In this document: positions 18,486-27,354 of the stretch, one piece after another
Position numbering within the stretch: the stretch's first letter is position 1
How the letters are laid out: each line of letters starts with the position of its first letter
Assembly (NCBI RefSeq): GCF_019803445.1
Contig: NZ_CP081844.1
Coordinates: forward strand, 384,501 to 448,500
DNA from: Caenibius sp. WL
Lineage (GTDB): Bacteria > Pseudomonadota > Alphaproteobacteria > Sphingomonadales > Sphingomonadaceae
Direction: 5' to 3'
DNA length: 64,000 nt
Notes under the pieces: generated by a model
The model's database searches: none
Told to the model about the DNA's origin: nothing
What the model saw: only the letters and a program-made list of their open reading frames with translations
Program-made: the position numbers and the translations under genes

Positions 18486-19397
18486 ATGAAATTTGTCAAA
18501 GCCGCTGTCATTCTGTGTCTGGCGTTGGGCAAGCCTGCATGGGCGGCGGACCATACGCCATCGCGCCTTATCGCGACTTCGAAATGGCGAATGGATTATG
18601 CCGACGACAGTTGCGTGTTGCTACGCGGATATGGCGAGGGCGATAGCAAAGTCCTCATGTCGATGGAGCAATTCCAGCCAGGTGACTGGTTCCATCTTAC
18701 GTTGGCGGGCAAACCAGCCCGCACCATCGACGAAACACGCGAAATACGCATCCGCTTCGGACCGGGGGAAGATTGGCAATCCGTCCCCCATTACCGCGGA
18801 TATGGCAAAAACAGGGTTCCCATTGCCTTCATTCTTCCGGCAGTGAGAATGGCTGCTCCGGATGCCCCGGGCAGACTCTCCATATTGAATCGTTGGCTGG
18901 TCCGCCCGGCCATGACGCCGGAACGGGAAAACAGGGTTACGGAATTCCACCTCGATACGGGGCGTGGCCCCAAAGGTCTCACCTTGCTGGAACTGGGCCC
19001 GATGGGTGCCCCCATGGCCGCGCTTCACAAATGCATGGATGATCTGGTCACGACCTGGGGGCTGAAACCAGATGAGCAAAAACGCCTGCTCAGGCCCGCC
19101 ACGCCAAAGACAAATCCTGGTGAATGGATGAAATCAACCGATTACCCGACGCTGGCTGCGTGGGACGGGGCACGCGCCATCATCAATTTTCGCCTTATGC
19201 TCGACGCCAGCGGCAACGCGACGAGCTGCCATATCCAAAATGCGGTAGGCGGTCCCGAATTCGAAAAGGCTGTATGCGATAAGGTTATGAAGCGTGCCTC
19301 TTTCGAACCGGCGCTCAACATCGAGGGAAAACCCGTTCCCTCCTATCATGTCAGCACTGTGCGCTTCGATATTCCCAACCGCCCGGACAGACGCTAG
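18486..19397 (+). CDS. Secreted protein with TonB-C-like C-terminal domain
   Basis: 303-residue protein with a signal peptide (MKFVKAAVILCLALGKPAWA). The first part of the mature chain is unfamiliar. The last 80 residues (YPTLAAWDG, then FRLMLDASGNATSCHI, FEKAVCDKVMKRASFEPA) match the beta-alpha-beta pattern of TonB C-terminal domains. It lacks the membrane anchor and proline-rich linker of true TonB. Two cysteines (in SCHI and AVCDK) may pair in the periplasm. Base composition looks less GC-rich than its neighbours. Role unknown. ATG at 18486 was chosen because the signal peptide starts there. Confidence 0.75.
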   Translation: MKFVKAAVILCLALGKPAWAADHTPSRLIATSKWRMDYADDSCVLLRGYGEGDSKVLMSMEQFQPGDWFHLTLAGKPARTIDETREIRIRFGPGEDWQSVPHYRGYGKNRVPIAFILPAVRMAAPDAPGRLSILNRWLVRPAMTPERENRVTEFHLDTGRGPKGLTLLELGPMGAPMAALHKCMDDLVTTWGLKPDEQKRLLRPATPKTNPGEWMKSTDYPTLAAWDGARAIINFRLMLDASGNATSCHIQNAVGGPEFEKAVCDKVMKRASFEPALNIEGKPVPSYHVSTVRFDIPNRPDRR

Positions 19398-19398
19398 A

Positions 19399-20658
19399 TC
19401 ACAGCACCACGCTATCCACGAAATGGATGGCAAGGCCGACCAGCCCGCCGACCATCGTGCCGTTGATGCGAATGAACTGGAGGTCCCGGCCGACGGCGGC
19501 TTCGATCCGGGCAGTCACCGTGCGGGCATCCCAGCGGCGCACGGTTTCGGACACGAGCTGGACGATCTGCCCGCCATAGCGGGTGGCGATGCCGACCATC
19601 GTCCGCCGGGCGAAGCGGTTGATCAGCAATTGCAGACGCGGATCGCGTTCCAGCGCTTGCCCCAGTTCGGCCAGCATCGCCCCGAACTGGCCCGACAGCG
19701 CCTGTTCCGGATCGTCCACCGCGCGCAGCAAGGCGCCGCGCGCACGTTCCCATAGGCCATCAAGCCAGTGGCCGACCGAGGCATCGGCCAGCAGTTCCAG
19801 CTTCATCGCCTCCACTTTCGCGCGTAGAGCGGGATCGTGCTGCAAGGCCCCGGCCAGTTCCTGCATCCCCTGTTCCACTTTGCGGCGCAGGGGATGGCCC
19901 GGCTGCACCGCCAGTTCGGCCAGCAGCTTGTACATCCCGTCGAGCACGGCGTTGGCGATCTTCGCATCGAGCCCGGTCAACTGAAGCAGGCGGTTGGCCC
20001 GCTGGCTGATCATCGCGCGCACCAGGTCTTCGTTGTCTTCCAGCGTGCGCCCGATCCACTGGATCGCCCGCTCCATCACCGGGAGATGGCGGCCATCGGC
20101 GATGGCAGCACCGAGCATCTGGCCGATCAATGGCGCCACTTCGATCTTGCGCAACTGGCCACGCAGGCCATCCTTGATCATTCCACCCAGCCGCTTCTGG
20201 TCAAGCGAGCGCAGGACATCGCCCAGGAGCCGCGCCGCGCCATTGCGCAGGCGCTGTTCGCCCCCGCGCTTTTCGGTGAGGAAGCGCCCTGCCGCCGCCG
20301 CCAGATTCATTCCGCGTAACCGGCGCGCAACCACCTGCGGCGTCAGGAAATTGTCGCGCAGGAACGCGGCCATCGTATCGGCGATGCGATCCTTGTTTTC
20401 GGGGATGATCGCGGTGTGCGGGATCGGCAGGCCAAGCGGGCGGCGGAACAGCGCGGTGACCGCGAACCAGTCCGCCAGACCGCCCACCATCGCCGCTTCG
20501 CTGAACGACAGCAGATAGCCCCAGGCAGGATGCAGCGCCTGATTGTGCCGCGCCAGCAGGAACAGCCCCGCCATCAGGACCAGCAGCCCGGTTGCCGTCA
20601 TCCGCATCCGGCGGAAGCGCTGTTCCGCAGTCAACACAGAAGGGGAACCGCCAGCCAA
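19399..20658 (-). CDS. DUF445 (YjiN-like) membrane protein
   Basis: 419-residue DUF445 protein. An N-terminal membrane helix (about residues 20-40) and a second segment precede the family signature VGGLADWFAVTALFRRPLGLPIPHTAIIP. A long helical region follows, and a C-terminal membrane segment (MVGGLVGLAIHF) ends the chain. Function is not established for the family. The start appears to be TTG at 20658: GGCGGAG lies five bases upstream, overlapping the stop region of the RND pump gene, so translation is probably coupled to the efflux operon. GTG at 20637 is the alternative. Confidence 0.87.
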   Translation of the reverse strand: MAGGSPSVLTAEQRFRRMRMTATGLLVLMAGLFLLARHNQALHPAWGYLLSFSEAAMVGGLADWFAVTALFRRPLGLPIPHTAIIPENKDRIADTMAAFLRDNFLTPQVVARRLRGMNLAAAAGRFLTEKRGGEQRLRNGAARLLGDVLRSLDQKRLGGMIKDGLRGQLRKIEVAPLIGQMLGAAIADGRHLPVMERAIQWIGRTLEDNEDLVRAMISQRANRLLQLTGLDAKIANAVLDGMYKLLAELAVQPGHPLRRKVEQGMQELAGALQHDPALRAKVEAMKLELLADASVGHWLDGLWERARGALLRAVDDPEQALSGQFGAMLAELGQALERDPRLQLLINRFARRTMVGIATRYGGQIVQLVSETVRRWDARTVTARIEAAVGRDLQFIRINGTMVGGLVGLAIHFVDSVVL

Positions 20659-20660
20659 GC

Positions 20661-23600
20661 TTACTCCGCCACGGCCGTTTCCGGCCCCGGCTCGCGCTTG
20701 TCACCGGGGCGATAGGTCAGGAAGCGGTCGCGCAGCCACGGGCCGACACGTTTTTCGAAACTGTCGGCCAAGCTGAAACCGGCCGGCACGATCACCAGCG
20801 TCAGGATCGTGGACAGCAGCAGGCCGCCGATCACGGTGGTGCCCATCGGCGCACGCACCGAACCGTCACCCGAAAGGGCGATCGCCGTCGGCACCATGCC
20901 CGCCGTCATCGCCACCGTGGTCATCACGATGGGCTGGGCGCGCTTGTGCCCGGCATCGATGATCGCCTCCAGCTTGGGCACGCCGCGATCCATTTCCTCG
21001 ATCGCGAAATCGATCAGCAGAATCGAGTTCTTGGCAACGATCCCCAGCAGCATCAGAATGCCGATATAGACCGCCATCGACAGCGGCTGGCCGATCAGGA
21101 CGATGGCCAGCAGGCCGCCCAGCGGCGCCAGCAGCAGCGAAGTCATATTCACCAACGGCGAGACGATCCGCTTGTAAAGCAGCACCAGCACGCCGAACAC
21201 CAGCAGGATACCGCTGATCACGGCGGTGCCGAAATTGACCACCAGTTCCTGTTCCATCTTGGCGTCGCCGACCGGTTCGGTGCTTATCCCGTTGGGCAGA
21301 TTGCGCATGATCGGCAACTGGCTGATCTTCTTGTCGACCGGGCCTTTCACCGCGCCCGATGCCAGATCGGCGCCGATGAACACGCGCCGCGCCTGATTGT
21401 ACCGCTGGATCTGCGTCGGCCCCGCGCCGAAACGGATGGTGGCGAGGCGCTTCAAGGGCACCGATTCGCCCGTCACCGTGGGCACGGGCAGATTTTCGAT
21501 GGTCGACAGATCACGCCGCGACGCCTTGGGCATGATCACCCGGATCGGCACCTGGCGGTCCGAAAGCGAGAACTTGGCCGCGTTGCGATCGATCTCGCCC
21601 AGCGTGGCGATGCGGATCGCCTCGCTCAGCGAGCCGGTCGTCACCCCCAGTTGCGCGGCAAGATCGAAATGGGGTTCGATAATCAGTTCGGGCCGTTGCA
21701 GGTCGGCGGCGATGCGCGGGGCGACCGCTTCGGGAATCGTGCGCATCTGTTCGACAAGCGTCTGCGCCGTATGCTGCAACAGCACCGGATCGGACCCGGT
21801 GAGCATCACCGTGACATCGCGGCCGGAGCCCGCCCCCATCGATTGCGTCGCGAAGCTGACGCGCGCATCGGGCACGGCCTGCAATTGCGGGGCAAGGCGG
21901 CGTTCAAATTCGATGCTGGTGGTCTTGCGGTCTTCGCGCAGCGAAATGTAGATGTTTGCGCTGCCTTCCTTGATGACGGCGACGGCCAGCTTGACCTCGG
22001 GCTGGGCCTTGAGCCGCGCCACCACTGCATCGGACACGGCCACGGTCTGTTCCAGCGTCGTCCCGGGGACCATCTCGATGTTGACCTGGCTCGAATCGTT
22101 GTTCGAATTCGGCATGAACTGCGCCGGGATCGAACTCAGCAGGACGATGGTCAGCACGAAAGCGGCGATCCCCGTCCCCAGCATCCAGATGCGGTGATCG
22201 CGCAAGTAGGCCGCCAGGCGGATGCGCAGGCTGCGCGAATGGTTATGCCGCGCGCGATAGGCATCGGCCCCGCTCTTGTCGAGCGACCAGCGCAGCACTT
22301 TCATGTAGATGTCCATCAGCCGGCCTTCGCCGTGGCTGCTTTCACCCTTGGCCTTGAGGAAATAGGCCGCGAACATCGGCGTGATCATGCGGGCGACGGC
22401 AAGGCTGATCAGCACCGCGACCACCACCGTCAGGCCGAAGTTCTTGAAGAACTGGCCCGAAACGCCCGGCATCAGCCCCACCGGCAGGAAGACCGAGACG
22501 ATGGAGAACGTCGTCGCCACCACCGCGAGGCCGATTTCGTCCGCCGCATCGATCGAGGCCTGATAGGCGCTTTTGCCCATACGCATATGGCGCACGATAT
22601 TCTCGATCTCGACGATCGCATCATCGACCAGCACCCCGGCCACGAGGCTGAGCGCGAGAAGCGAGAACGTGTTCAGCGTGAACCCCATCAGGTCCATGAA
22701 CCAGAATGTGGGAATCGCCGAGAGCGGGATAGCTACTGCCGCGATGATCGTGGCCCGCCAGTCGCGCAGGAAGAAGAACACCACGATCACCGCCAGAATC
22801 GCGCCTTCGACCATCGCTTCCATCGAGGAGGCGTATTGCCCCTTGGTGTAATCGATCGTGGTGAACAGCGGCGTGATGCGGATGCCGGGGTTTTCCTTTT
22901 CGATCTGGGCGATCTTTTCCATCGCCCCGTCATAGACGGTGACATCGGAAGCGCCCTTGGCGCGCTTGATCCCGAACGTGACGACCTGCCGCCCGTTGAG
23001 CTTGGCGATGGAAGTCTGCTCGGAATAGCCGTCATAGACTTGGGCGACATCGCTCAGCTTGATCGTGCGCCCGGTGCCCAGGCTGATCCGCGTATCGGCC
23101 AGCGCCCGCGCATCGGCGGCGTTGCCCAGCACCCGCACCGACTGGCGCGCGCCCGCGATCTCGGCCTGCCCGCCCGAGGCATCGACATTGACTTGGCGCA
23201 ACGCATTGTTGATCTGCCCCGCCGTGACCCCCAGCGATTGCATCCGCGCGGGATCGATCACCACGCGGATTTCACGGTCGACCCCGCCGCCGCGCGCCAC
23301 TTCGGCCATGCCTTCGACCGAGAGCAACCGGCGCGAAATCGTGTCGTCGACGAACCAGCTCAGCTGTTCCATCGTCATGTCGTCGGCGCTGACCGCCATA
23401 TAGGCGAGCGGCCCGCCCCCTGCGGAATCCACCTTGGTGACGCGCGGTTCGAGAATGCCGTCGGGCAAATCGCCGCGAATCTGGTCGACCGCGTTCTTGA
23501 CCTCGCTCACCGCCACGTTGACGTCGGTGCCGATGGCGAAGAACACGATCGTCGTCGAATTGCCTTCGCTGGCGGTGGATTCGATCCAGTCCACCCCACT

Positions 23601-23831
23601 GATCGAACGGACGGAAGATTCGACCTTCTCCGTGATCTGGGTGACGATTTCGGTCGGCGCCGCACCCGGCTGCGCCACGGTGACGATCACCGCCGGAAAA
23701 TCGATATCCGGCGAATCGTTCACATCCATGCGCATGAACGCGACCAGGCCCGCCAGCAGCAGGCCCACGAAAATGATGCTCGGAACGATCGGGTTGCGGA
23801 TCGACCAGGCGGAGATGTTGCGCAAGCTCAT
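20661..23831 (-). CDS. RND-family multidrug efflux permease
   Basis: 1056-residue inner-membrane proton-driven pump of the AcrB/MexB superfamily. It has the N-terminal helix (IRNPIVPSIIFVGLLLAGLVAF), two large periplasmic loops and 12 expected membrane segments. The proton-relay acidic pair is in GVLVDDAIVEIEN and the matching lysine in LGIVAKNSILLIDFA. The drug-type (HAE1/HAE2-like) character rather than heavy-metal type is inferred from these motifs. The adaptor gene lies just upstream, 11 bases away; no outer-membrane channel gene is adjacent, so a TolC-type protein must come from elsewhere. Confidence 0.95.
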   Translation of the reverse strand: MSLRNISAWSIRNPIVPSIIFVGLLLAGLVAFMRMDVNDSPDIDFPAVIVTVAQPGAAPTEIVTQITEKVESSVRSISGVDWIESTASEGNSTTIVFFAIGTDVNVAVSEVKNAVDQIRGDLPDGILEPRVTKVDSAGGGPLAYMAVSADDMTMEQLSWFVDDTISRRLLSVEGMAEVARGGGVDREIRVVIDPARMQSLGVTAGQINNALRQVNVDASGGQAEIAGARQSVRVLGNAADARALADTRISLGTGRTIKLSDVAQVYDGYSEQTSIAKLNGRQVVTFGIKRAKGASDVTVYDGAMEKIAQIEKENPGIRITPLFTTIDYTKGQYASSMEAMVEGAILAVIVVFFFLRDWRATIIAAVAIPLSAIPTFWFMDLMGFTLNTFSLLALSLVAGVLVDDAIVEIENIVRHMRMGKSAYQASIDAADEIGLAVVATTFSIVSVFLPVGLMPGVSGQFFKNFGLTVVVAVLISLAVARMITPMFAAYFLKAKGESSHGEGRLMDIYMKVLRWSLDKSGADAYRARHNHSRSLRIRLAAYLRDHRIWMLGTGIAAFVLTIVLLSSIPAQFMPNSNNDSSQVNIEMVPGTTLEQTVAVSDAVVARLKAQPEVKLAVAVIKEGSANIYISLREDRKTTSIEFERRLAPQLQAVPDARVSFATQSMGAGSGRDVTVMLTGSDPVLLQHTAQTLVEQMRTIPEAVAPRIAADLQRPELIIEPHFDLAAQLGVTTGSLSEAIRIATLGEIDRNAAKFSLSDRQVPIRVIMPKASRRDLSTIENLPVPTVTGESVPLKRLATIRFGAGPTQIQRYNQARRVFIGADLASGAVKGPVDKKISQLPIMRNLPNGISTEPVGDAKMEQELVVNFGTAVISGILLVFGVLVLLYKRIVSPLVNMTSLLLAPLGGLLAIVLIGQPLSMAVYIGILMLLGIVAKNSILLIDFAIEEMDRGVPKLEAIIDAGHKRAQPIVMTTVAMTAGMVPTAIALSGDGSVRAPMGTTVIGGLLLSTILTLVIVPAGFSLADSFEKRVGPWLRDRFLTYRPGDKREPGPETAVAE

Positions 23832-23842
23832 GGTCCGCTCGC

Positions 23843-25036
23843 TCAGCTACCCGTCTGCTTGACCAGAACCGGCTTGATCTTGTCCCCCGGCGACAGGAAG
23901 CCGCCCGCGCGGAACACGATCCTCTCGCTTCCGCTCAACCCTTCACGCACCGCGATGCCCTTGGCGGTGACGATCCCGGTCTTCACGGCGCGGCGCTGCA
24001 CTTTGTCGTCCTTGCCGACGACGAAGACGAAGCTGCCGCGTTCGTCGTTCTGAATCGCGGATTCAGGCAACATCGGCGCGGCCACGGCGCGGCCTTCGAT
24101 CCGGGCCGAGGCGAAGCCGCCCGGGCGCAGTTCCGGCGCATAGGCCAGAGCGATCCGCGCGGTGCCCTGGCGGTTCTGCTGATCGATAATCGGGGAAACC
24201 TGCCAGATCTGGCCGGTGAAGCTATTGCCGGAGCCGACCGGGGTGACGGCGGCGGTCTGCCCCAGGGCGACGCTCGCCAAATCTTCCTCGCTCAGCTTGG
24301 CCAGCAATTCCAGTTCCCCGCCCTTGGCGATGCTGAACAGGACGGTGGGGCCGCCGGTGACGACCTGTCCCGGTTCCACCCCCCGGGTAAGCAGGAGCCC
24401 CGCCTCCGGCGCGACGATATTGAGCCGTGCGGTGCGGGCCTGCAGTTCGCCGAGCTGGGCCCGCGCGACATTGACCCGCGCCACGGCCGCATCGCGGGTG
24501 GCGGTCAGCCGGTCGACATCGGCCTTGGAGATGAAGCCGCGTTCCACCAGCTTCAGAGCACGGTTGAGATTGGACTGGGCGAGATTCGCATCCGCGCGGG
24601 CCACGGCGATCTGCGCCGATGCGCTGGCGATCTGCTGATTCTGCACCGAACGGTCGATCACGGCGAGGATCTGCCCCCGCTTCACCCATTGGCCCGGTTC
24701 GACCGGGACGGAAACCACGCGGCCGCCTTCGCCTTCCACGCCCACCGGCATTTCACGCCGCGCGGCAAGAGTGCCGGTGGCGTCGATCGTGCTGTTGATC
24801 GTGGTCATCCCCGGCACGATGACGGAAACCGTGGGCACGCTGGCGTCGGCATCGTCGGCCGCGCCGCCGCCTTCCCCTTCACGCAGCAGCAGGGCCCCGA
24901 TCAGCAAGGCGGCAAGCACCAGCGCGCCGATAATGAACAGCCTGCGCCGGGACACGCCCTGCGCGGTTTGCGGCGGCGCATCGTCCACGGGCGCCGCGCC
25001 ATCGCTTTCAGCCGCGAGGGAAGATTCGTAGTTCAT
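23843..25036 (-). CDS. RND efflux periplasmic adaptor (membrane fusion protein)
   Basis: 397-residue adaptor linking the RND pump to an outer-membrane channel. An N-terminal membrane anchor (RRLFIIGALVLAALLIGALLL, about residues 30-51) is followed by a barrel-sandwich half-motif (VPVEPGQWVKRGQILAVID). Next come an alpha-hairpin (about 120-190) and the second half lipoyl motif (APEAGLLLTRGVEPGQVV). Beta-barrel and membrane-proximal domains close the chain. It is the first gene of the operon. Two phased palindromes lie about 90-120 bases upstream. Confidence 0.94.
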   Translation of the reverse strand: MNYESSLAAESDGAAPVDDAPPQTAQGVSRRRLFIIGALVLAALLIGALLLREGEGGGAADDADASVPTVSVIVPGMTTINSTIDATGTLAARREMPVGVEGEGGRVVSVPVEPGQWVKRGQILAVIDRSVQNQQIASASAQIAVARADANLAQSNLNRALKLVERGFISKADVDRLTATRDAAVARVNVARAQLGELQARTARLNIVAPEAGLLLTRGVEPGQVVTGGPTVLFSIAKGGELELLAKLSEEDLASVALGQTAAVTPVGSGNSFTGQIWQVSPIIDQQNRQGTARIALAYAPELRPGGFASARIEGRAVAAPMLPESAIQNDERGSFVFVVGKDDKVQRRAVKTGIVTAKGIAVREGLSGSERIVFRAGGFLSPGDKIKPVLVKQTGS

Positions 25037-25123
25037 GGCCCCTGCCGTACCCTAGCCTGTATCCGGTGCATTGGAGCATCGGGGCCTCGGGCGCCCGGCT
25101 GCAAGCCAGATGCCATAAACGCC

Positions 25124-25157
25124 GCGCACTGCGCTGGCAATCGCGGGCGCACTGCGC
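25124..25157. promoter_or_regulatory. Paired palindromes upstream of the RND efflux operon (candidate operator)
   Basis: Two exact copies of GCGCACTGCGC (25124-25134 and 25147-25157), each an 11-base palindrome with one central unpaired base, start 23 bases apart, about two helical turns. They sit 88-121 bases upstream of the adaptor start. Dimeric-repressor binding is inferred; no regulator gene is adjacent. Confidence 0.5.
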
Positions 25158-25229
25158 ACCGCCGAAAGCGATACGGGGCAGCCTGCCATCGGCGGGCCAC
25201 CCCGTGCCGGTTCCATGCCGAAGGCGTGG

Positions 25230-25496
25230 TTAACGAACCCGCCCGCGCTGGATCAGATTGACGATCGCAAGCAGCACGACAGCGCCGACAATCGCGATCA
25301 GCAAACCAGTCAACGAAAAGGATTGCACGGTGCCTTGTATGCCCAGCAACGGGCCGGCCAGTGCATTGCCGATAACAGAGCCGACACACCCGACGATGAT
25401 GTTCCAGACAATGCCCATCGAGCCGTCCCGGTTCATCAGCAGACTTGCAAGCCAGCCAGCGACACCACCAACAATAAGCGCAATAATCCAACCCAT
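25230..25496 (-). CDS. GlsB/YeaQ/YmgE-family small membrane protein
   Basis: 88-residue protein of the so-called transglycosylase-associated family. Three hydrophobic helices carry its glycine-rich pattern: WIIALIVGGVAGWLASLLM, then IVWNIIVGCVGSVIGNALAG, then GLLIAIVGAVVLLAIVNLI. Members are widespread and often stress-induced, with unknown biochemical function. The ATG at 25496 has a strong GGAGG ribosome-binding site; a longer start at 25583 would add a charged, unconserved extension. A candidate EcfG-type promoter ends about 40 bases upstream of the start. Confidence 0.9.
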   Translation of the reverse strand: MGWIIALIVGGVAGWLASLLMNRDGSMGIVWNIIVGCVGSVIGNALAGPLLGIQGTVQSFSLTGLLIAIVGAVVLLAIVNLIQRGRVR

Positions 25497-25537
25497 TTTC
25501 AGATCCTCCAGCTGTTCTTGTTTGGTGACGATGCGTT

Positions 25538-25562
25538 TACGCCTGAGCGATCCTTTCGTTCC
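25538..25562 (-). promoter_or_regulatory. Candidate EcfG-type promoter for the GlsB/YeaQ gene
   Basis: Reverse strand GGAAC, 16 bases, then CGTA, one mismatch from the alphaproteobacterial EcfG consensus GGAAC-N16/17-CGTT. Spacing to the start at 25496 suits a short leader. Confidence 0.45.
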
Positions 25563-25625
25563 GCGTGCGAAGATACATTTCAATATGCGTGATAATTGAT
25601 CGTCTGGCGCCCGATGTAAACACCA

Positions 25626-25656
25626 AACAAAAAAGGGCCGGAATGCCCGGCCCTTT
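25626..25656 (-). terminator. Intrinsic terminator after sciP
   Basis: A 10-bp stem AAAGGGCCGG/CCGGCCCTTT around a five-base loop is followed, on the reverse strand, by TTTTTTG. It lies 23 bases past the sciP stop. Confidence 0.85.
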
Positions 25657-25678
25657 CATACGCTACCCTATCCGCGGA

Positions 25679-25978
25679 TCAGTATTTCAACTGCCGTTCG
25701 TAAAGGTCGCGATAATGTTGGATGCGCGTGACACGCAGCCCCTGCATCCCGGAACGATCGATCGCCCGTTGCCACGAGGCGAATTCTTCCAAGGTCAGGT
25801 CATACCGTTCCAGCACTTCGTCAATGGTCAACAATCCACCGTTCACGGCTGCCACCACTTCCGCTTTGCGCCGCACGACCCAACGGCGCGTGTTTGGCGG
25901 CGGAAGCGATGCCAGCGTCAAGGGCTCGCCGAGCGGACCGATGACCTGCGCCGGGCGGATTTTCTGATTCTCAATCAT
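25679..25978 (-). CDS. sciP: CtrA inhibitor SciP (DUF1153)
   Basis: 99-residue helix-turn-helix protein of the DUF1153/SciP family. The sequence RWVVRRKAEVVAAVNGGLLTIDEVLERYDLTLEEFASWQRAIDR contains the family's central helices almost in full, and the length matches. In Caulobacter SciP binds CtrA and blocks CtrA-dependent transcription late in the cell cycle; a like role here is inferred. The gene is monocistronic with its own terminator. A CtrA-like half-site is present upstream. Confidence 0.93.
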   Translation of the reverse strand: MIENQKIRPAQVIGPLGEPLTLASLPPPNTRRWVVRRKAEVVAAVNGGLLTIDEVLERYDLTLEEFASWQRAIDRSGMQGLRVTRIQHYRDLYERQLKY

Positions 25979-26061
25979 TCTCTATCCTCTGCTCGCAGAT
26001 CCTAGCAATGCCCCCTTGGACCAGACCATGGCGTTCCCGGTTTGCCATTCGCTAAAACAAT

Positions 26062-26069
26062 AAGGTTAA
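26062..26069 (-). promoter_or_regulatory. Possible CtrA half-site upstream of sciP
   Basis: Reverse strand TTAACCTT, one base from the TTAACCAT half-site, about 85-90 bases upstream of sciP in the sciP/mnmA divergent gap. A short motif, so chance is possible. Confidence 0.25.
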
Positions 26070-26163
26070 CATCCCGTTCACTTTTTCCGTTGCGGTTCCC
26101 ACCCCGCCAGACGGCAGCAATCGGGCCTTTGCCGTGCGGGCCCGGGGCGTGTATGGGCCCCGC

Positions 26164-27324
26164 ATGACCCCAGTCCGCGATCTTGCCCTGGATTTCGATC
26201 CGGCCAGCCTGTTCGATCTGCCGCGCCCCGCGCCGCAATGCCGCATCGTGGTGGCCATGTCCGGCGGGGTGGACAGTTCGGTGGTGGCCGCGCTCGCCGC
26301 GGCGAGCGGGGCCGAAGTGATTGGTATCACGCTGCAACTCTATGATTATGGCGCGGCCACCGGGCGCAAGGGCGCCTGCTGCGCGGGCGACGATATCCGC
26401 GATGCCCGGTCCGTCGCCGACCGGCTGGGCATCGGCCATTACGTGTTCGATCACGAATCGTCCTTCCGGGAAGACGTGGTGGAACGTTTTGCCGACGATT
26501 ATCTCGCCGGGCGTACGCCGATTCCCTGCATCCGCTGCAACATGGGGCCGAAATTCACCGATCTGCTGGCCATGGCGCGCGATCTCGGCGCCGATTGCCT
26601 GGCGACGGGGCACTACGTCCGCCGCGTCCTCGGCCCCGCCGGGCCGGAATTGCACCGCGCGCTCGATCCCGCGCGCGATCAGAGCTATTTCCTCTACGGT
26701 ACGACCGAGGCCCAGCTCGATTTCCTGCGCTTCCCGCTGGGCGGCCTGCCCAAGCCGCAGGTGCGCGCCATTGCCGAAAGCGCGGGCCTGCGCGTGGCGG
26801 CCAAGCCCGACAGCCAGGATATCTGCTTCGTCCCCGATGGCGATTATACCAAGATCGTCCGCAGCATCCGCCCCGAAGGCGCGCGCGCCGGGGCCATCGT
26901 CCATGCCGAAACGGGGGCGGTGCTGGGCCAGCATGCGGGCGTCATCCATTATACCGTGGGGCAGCGGCGCGGGCTTGAAATCGGCGGGCAGGCCGAACCG
27001 CTCTATGTCGTCGCGCTCGACGCGGATCGGGCTGAAGTGCTGGTCGGCCCCCGGCGGATGCTGGCGGTCGGCGCGGCGCGGGTGATCGAAACCAACCGCA
27101 TCGGCCCCATGCCCGCAACCGCTGACGCACCGCTGCTGGCGAAAGTGCGTTCGCTGGCCAAGCCGGTTCCGGTCACGCTGGAAGGCCCGCTGGGCGATGA
27201 CGCGGCGGTGACGATCCGCTTCGCCGAACCCGAATACGGCGTTGCGCCGGGACAGGCGGCCGTGCTCTACTTGGGCGACCGGGTGATCGGCGGCGGCTGG
27301 ATCGACGGGACCGAACCCGCCTGA
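26164..27324 (+). CDS. mnmA: tRNA-specific 2-thiouridylase MnmA
   Basis: Adds sulfur to uridine 34 of tRNA-Glu, -Gln and -Lys. The 386-residue protein has the PP-loop SGGVDS at residues 33-38. PCIRCN carries the first catalytic cysteine and DICFVPDG the second. [13 protein letters not shown] marks the central domain, and a C-terminal beta-barrel completes the chain. The N-terminus is about 25 residues longer than in E. coli MnmA. ATG at 26164 is preferred over the upstream start at 26134. The gene diverges from sciP. Confidence 0.96.
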   Translation: MTPVRDLALDFDPASLFDLPRPAPQCRIVVAMSGGVDSSVVAALAAASGAEVIGITLQLYDYGAATGRKGACCAGDDIRDARSVADRLGIGHYVFDHESSFREDVVERFADDYLAGRTPIPCIRCNMGPKFTDLLAMARDLGADCLATGHYVRRVLGPAGPELHRALDPARDQSYFLYGTTEAQLDFLRFPLGGLPKPQVRAIAESAGLRVAAKPDSQDICFVPDGDYTKIVRSIRPEGARAGAIVHAETGAVLGQHAGVIHYTVGQRRGLEIGGQAEPLYVVALDADRAEVLVGPRRMLAVGAARVIETNRIGPMPATADAPLLAKVRSLAKPVPVTLEGPLGDDAAVTIRFAEPEYGVAPGQAAVLYLGDRVIGGGWIDGTEPA

Positions 27325-27328
27325 CCGC

Positions 27329-27348
27329 GCCGGGCCCGGGAGCCCGGC
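27329..27348. terminator. GC hairpin between converging genes
   Basis: GCCGGGC/GCCCGGC around CCGGGA lies in the 30-base gap between the mnmA stop and the end of the converging small gene. No T-tract follows, so termination is uncertain. Confidence 0.35.
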
Positions 27349-27354
27349 AGGCGA

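Noticed and set aside
20592-24053. 1153-codon forward frame opposite the RND pump
   Set aside because: Antisense shadow; His/Arg/Asp-rich composition typical of reverse-frame translation in GC-rich genes.
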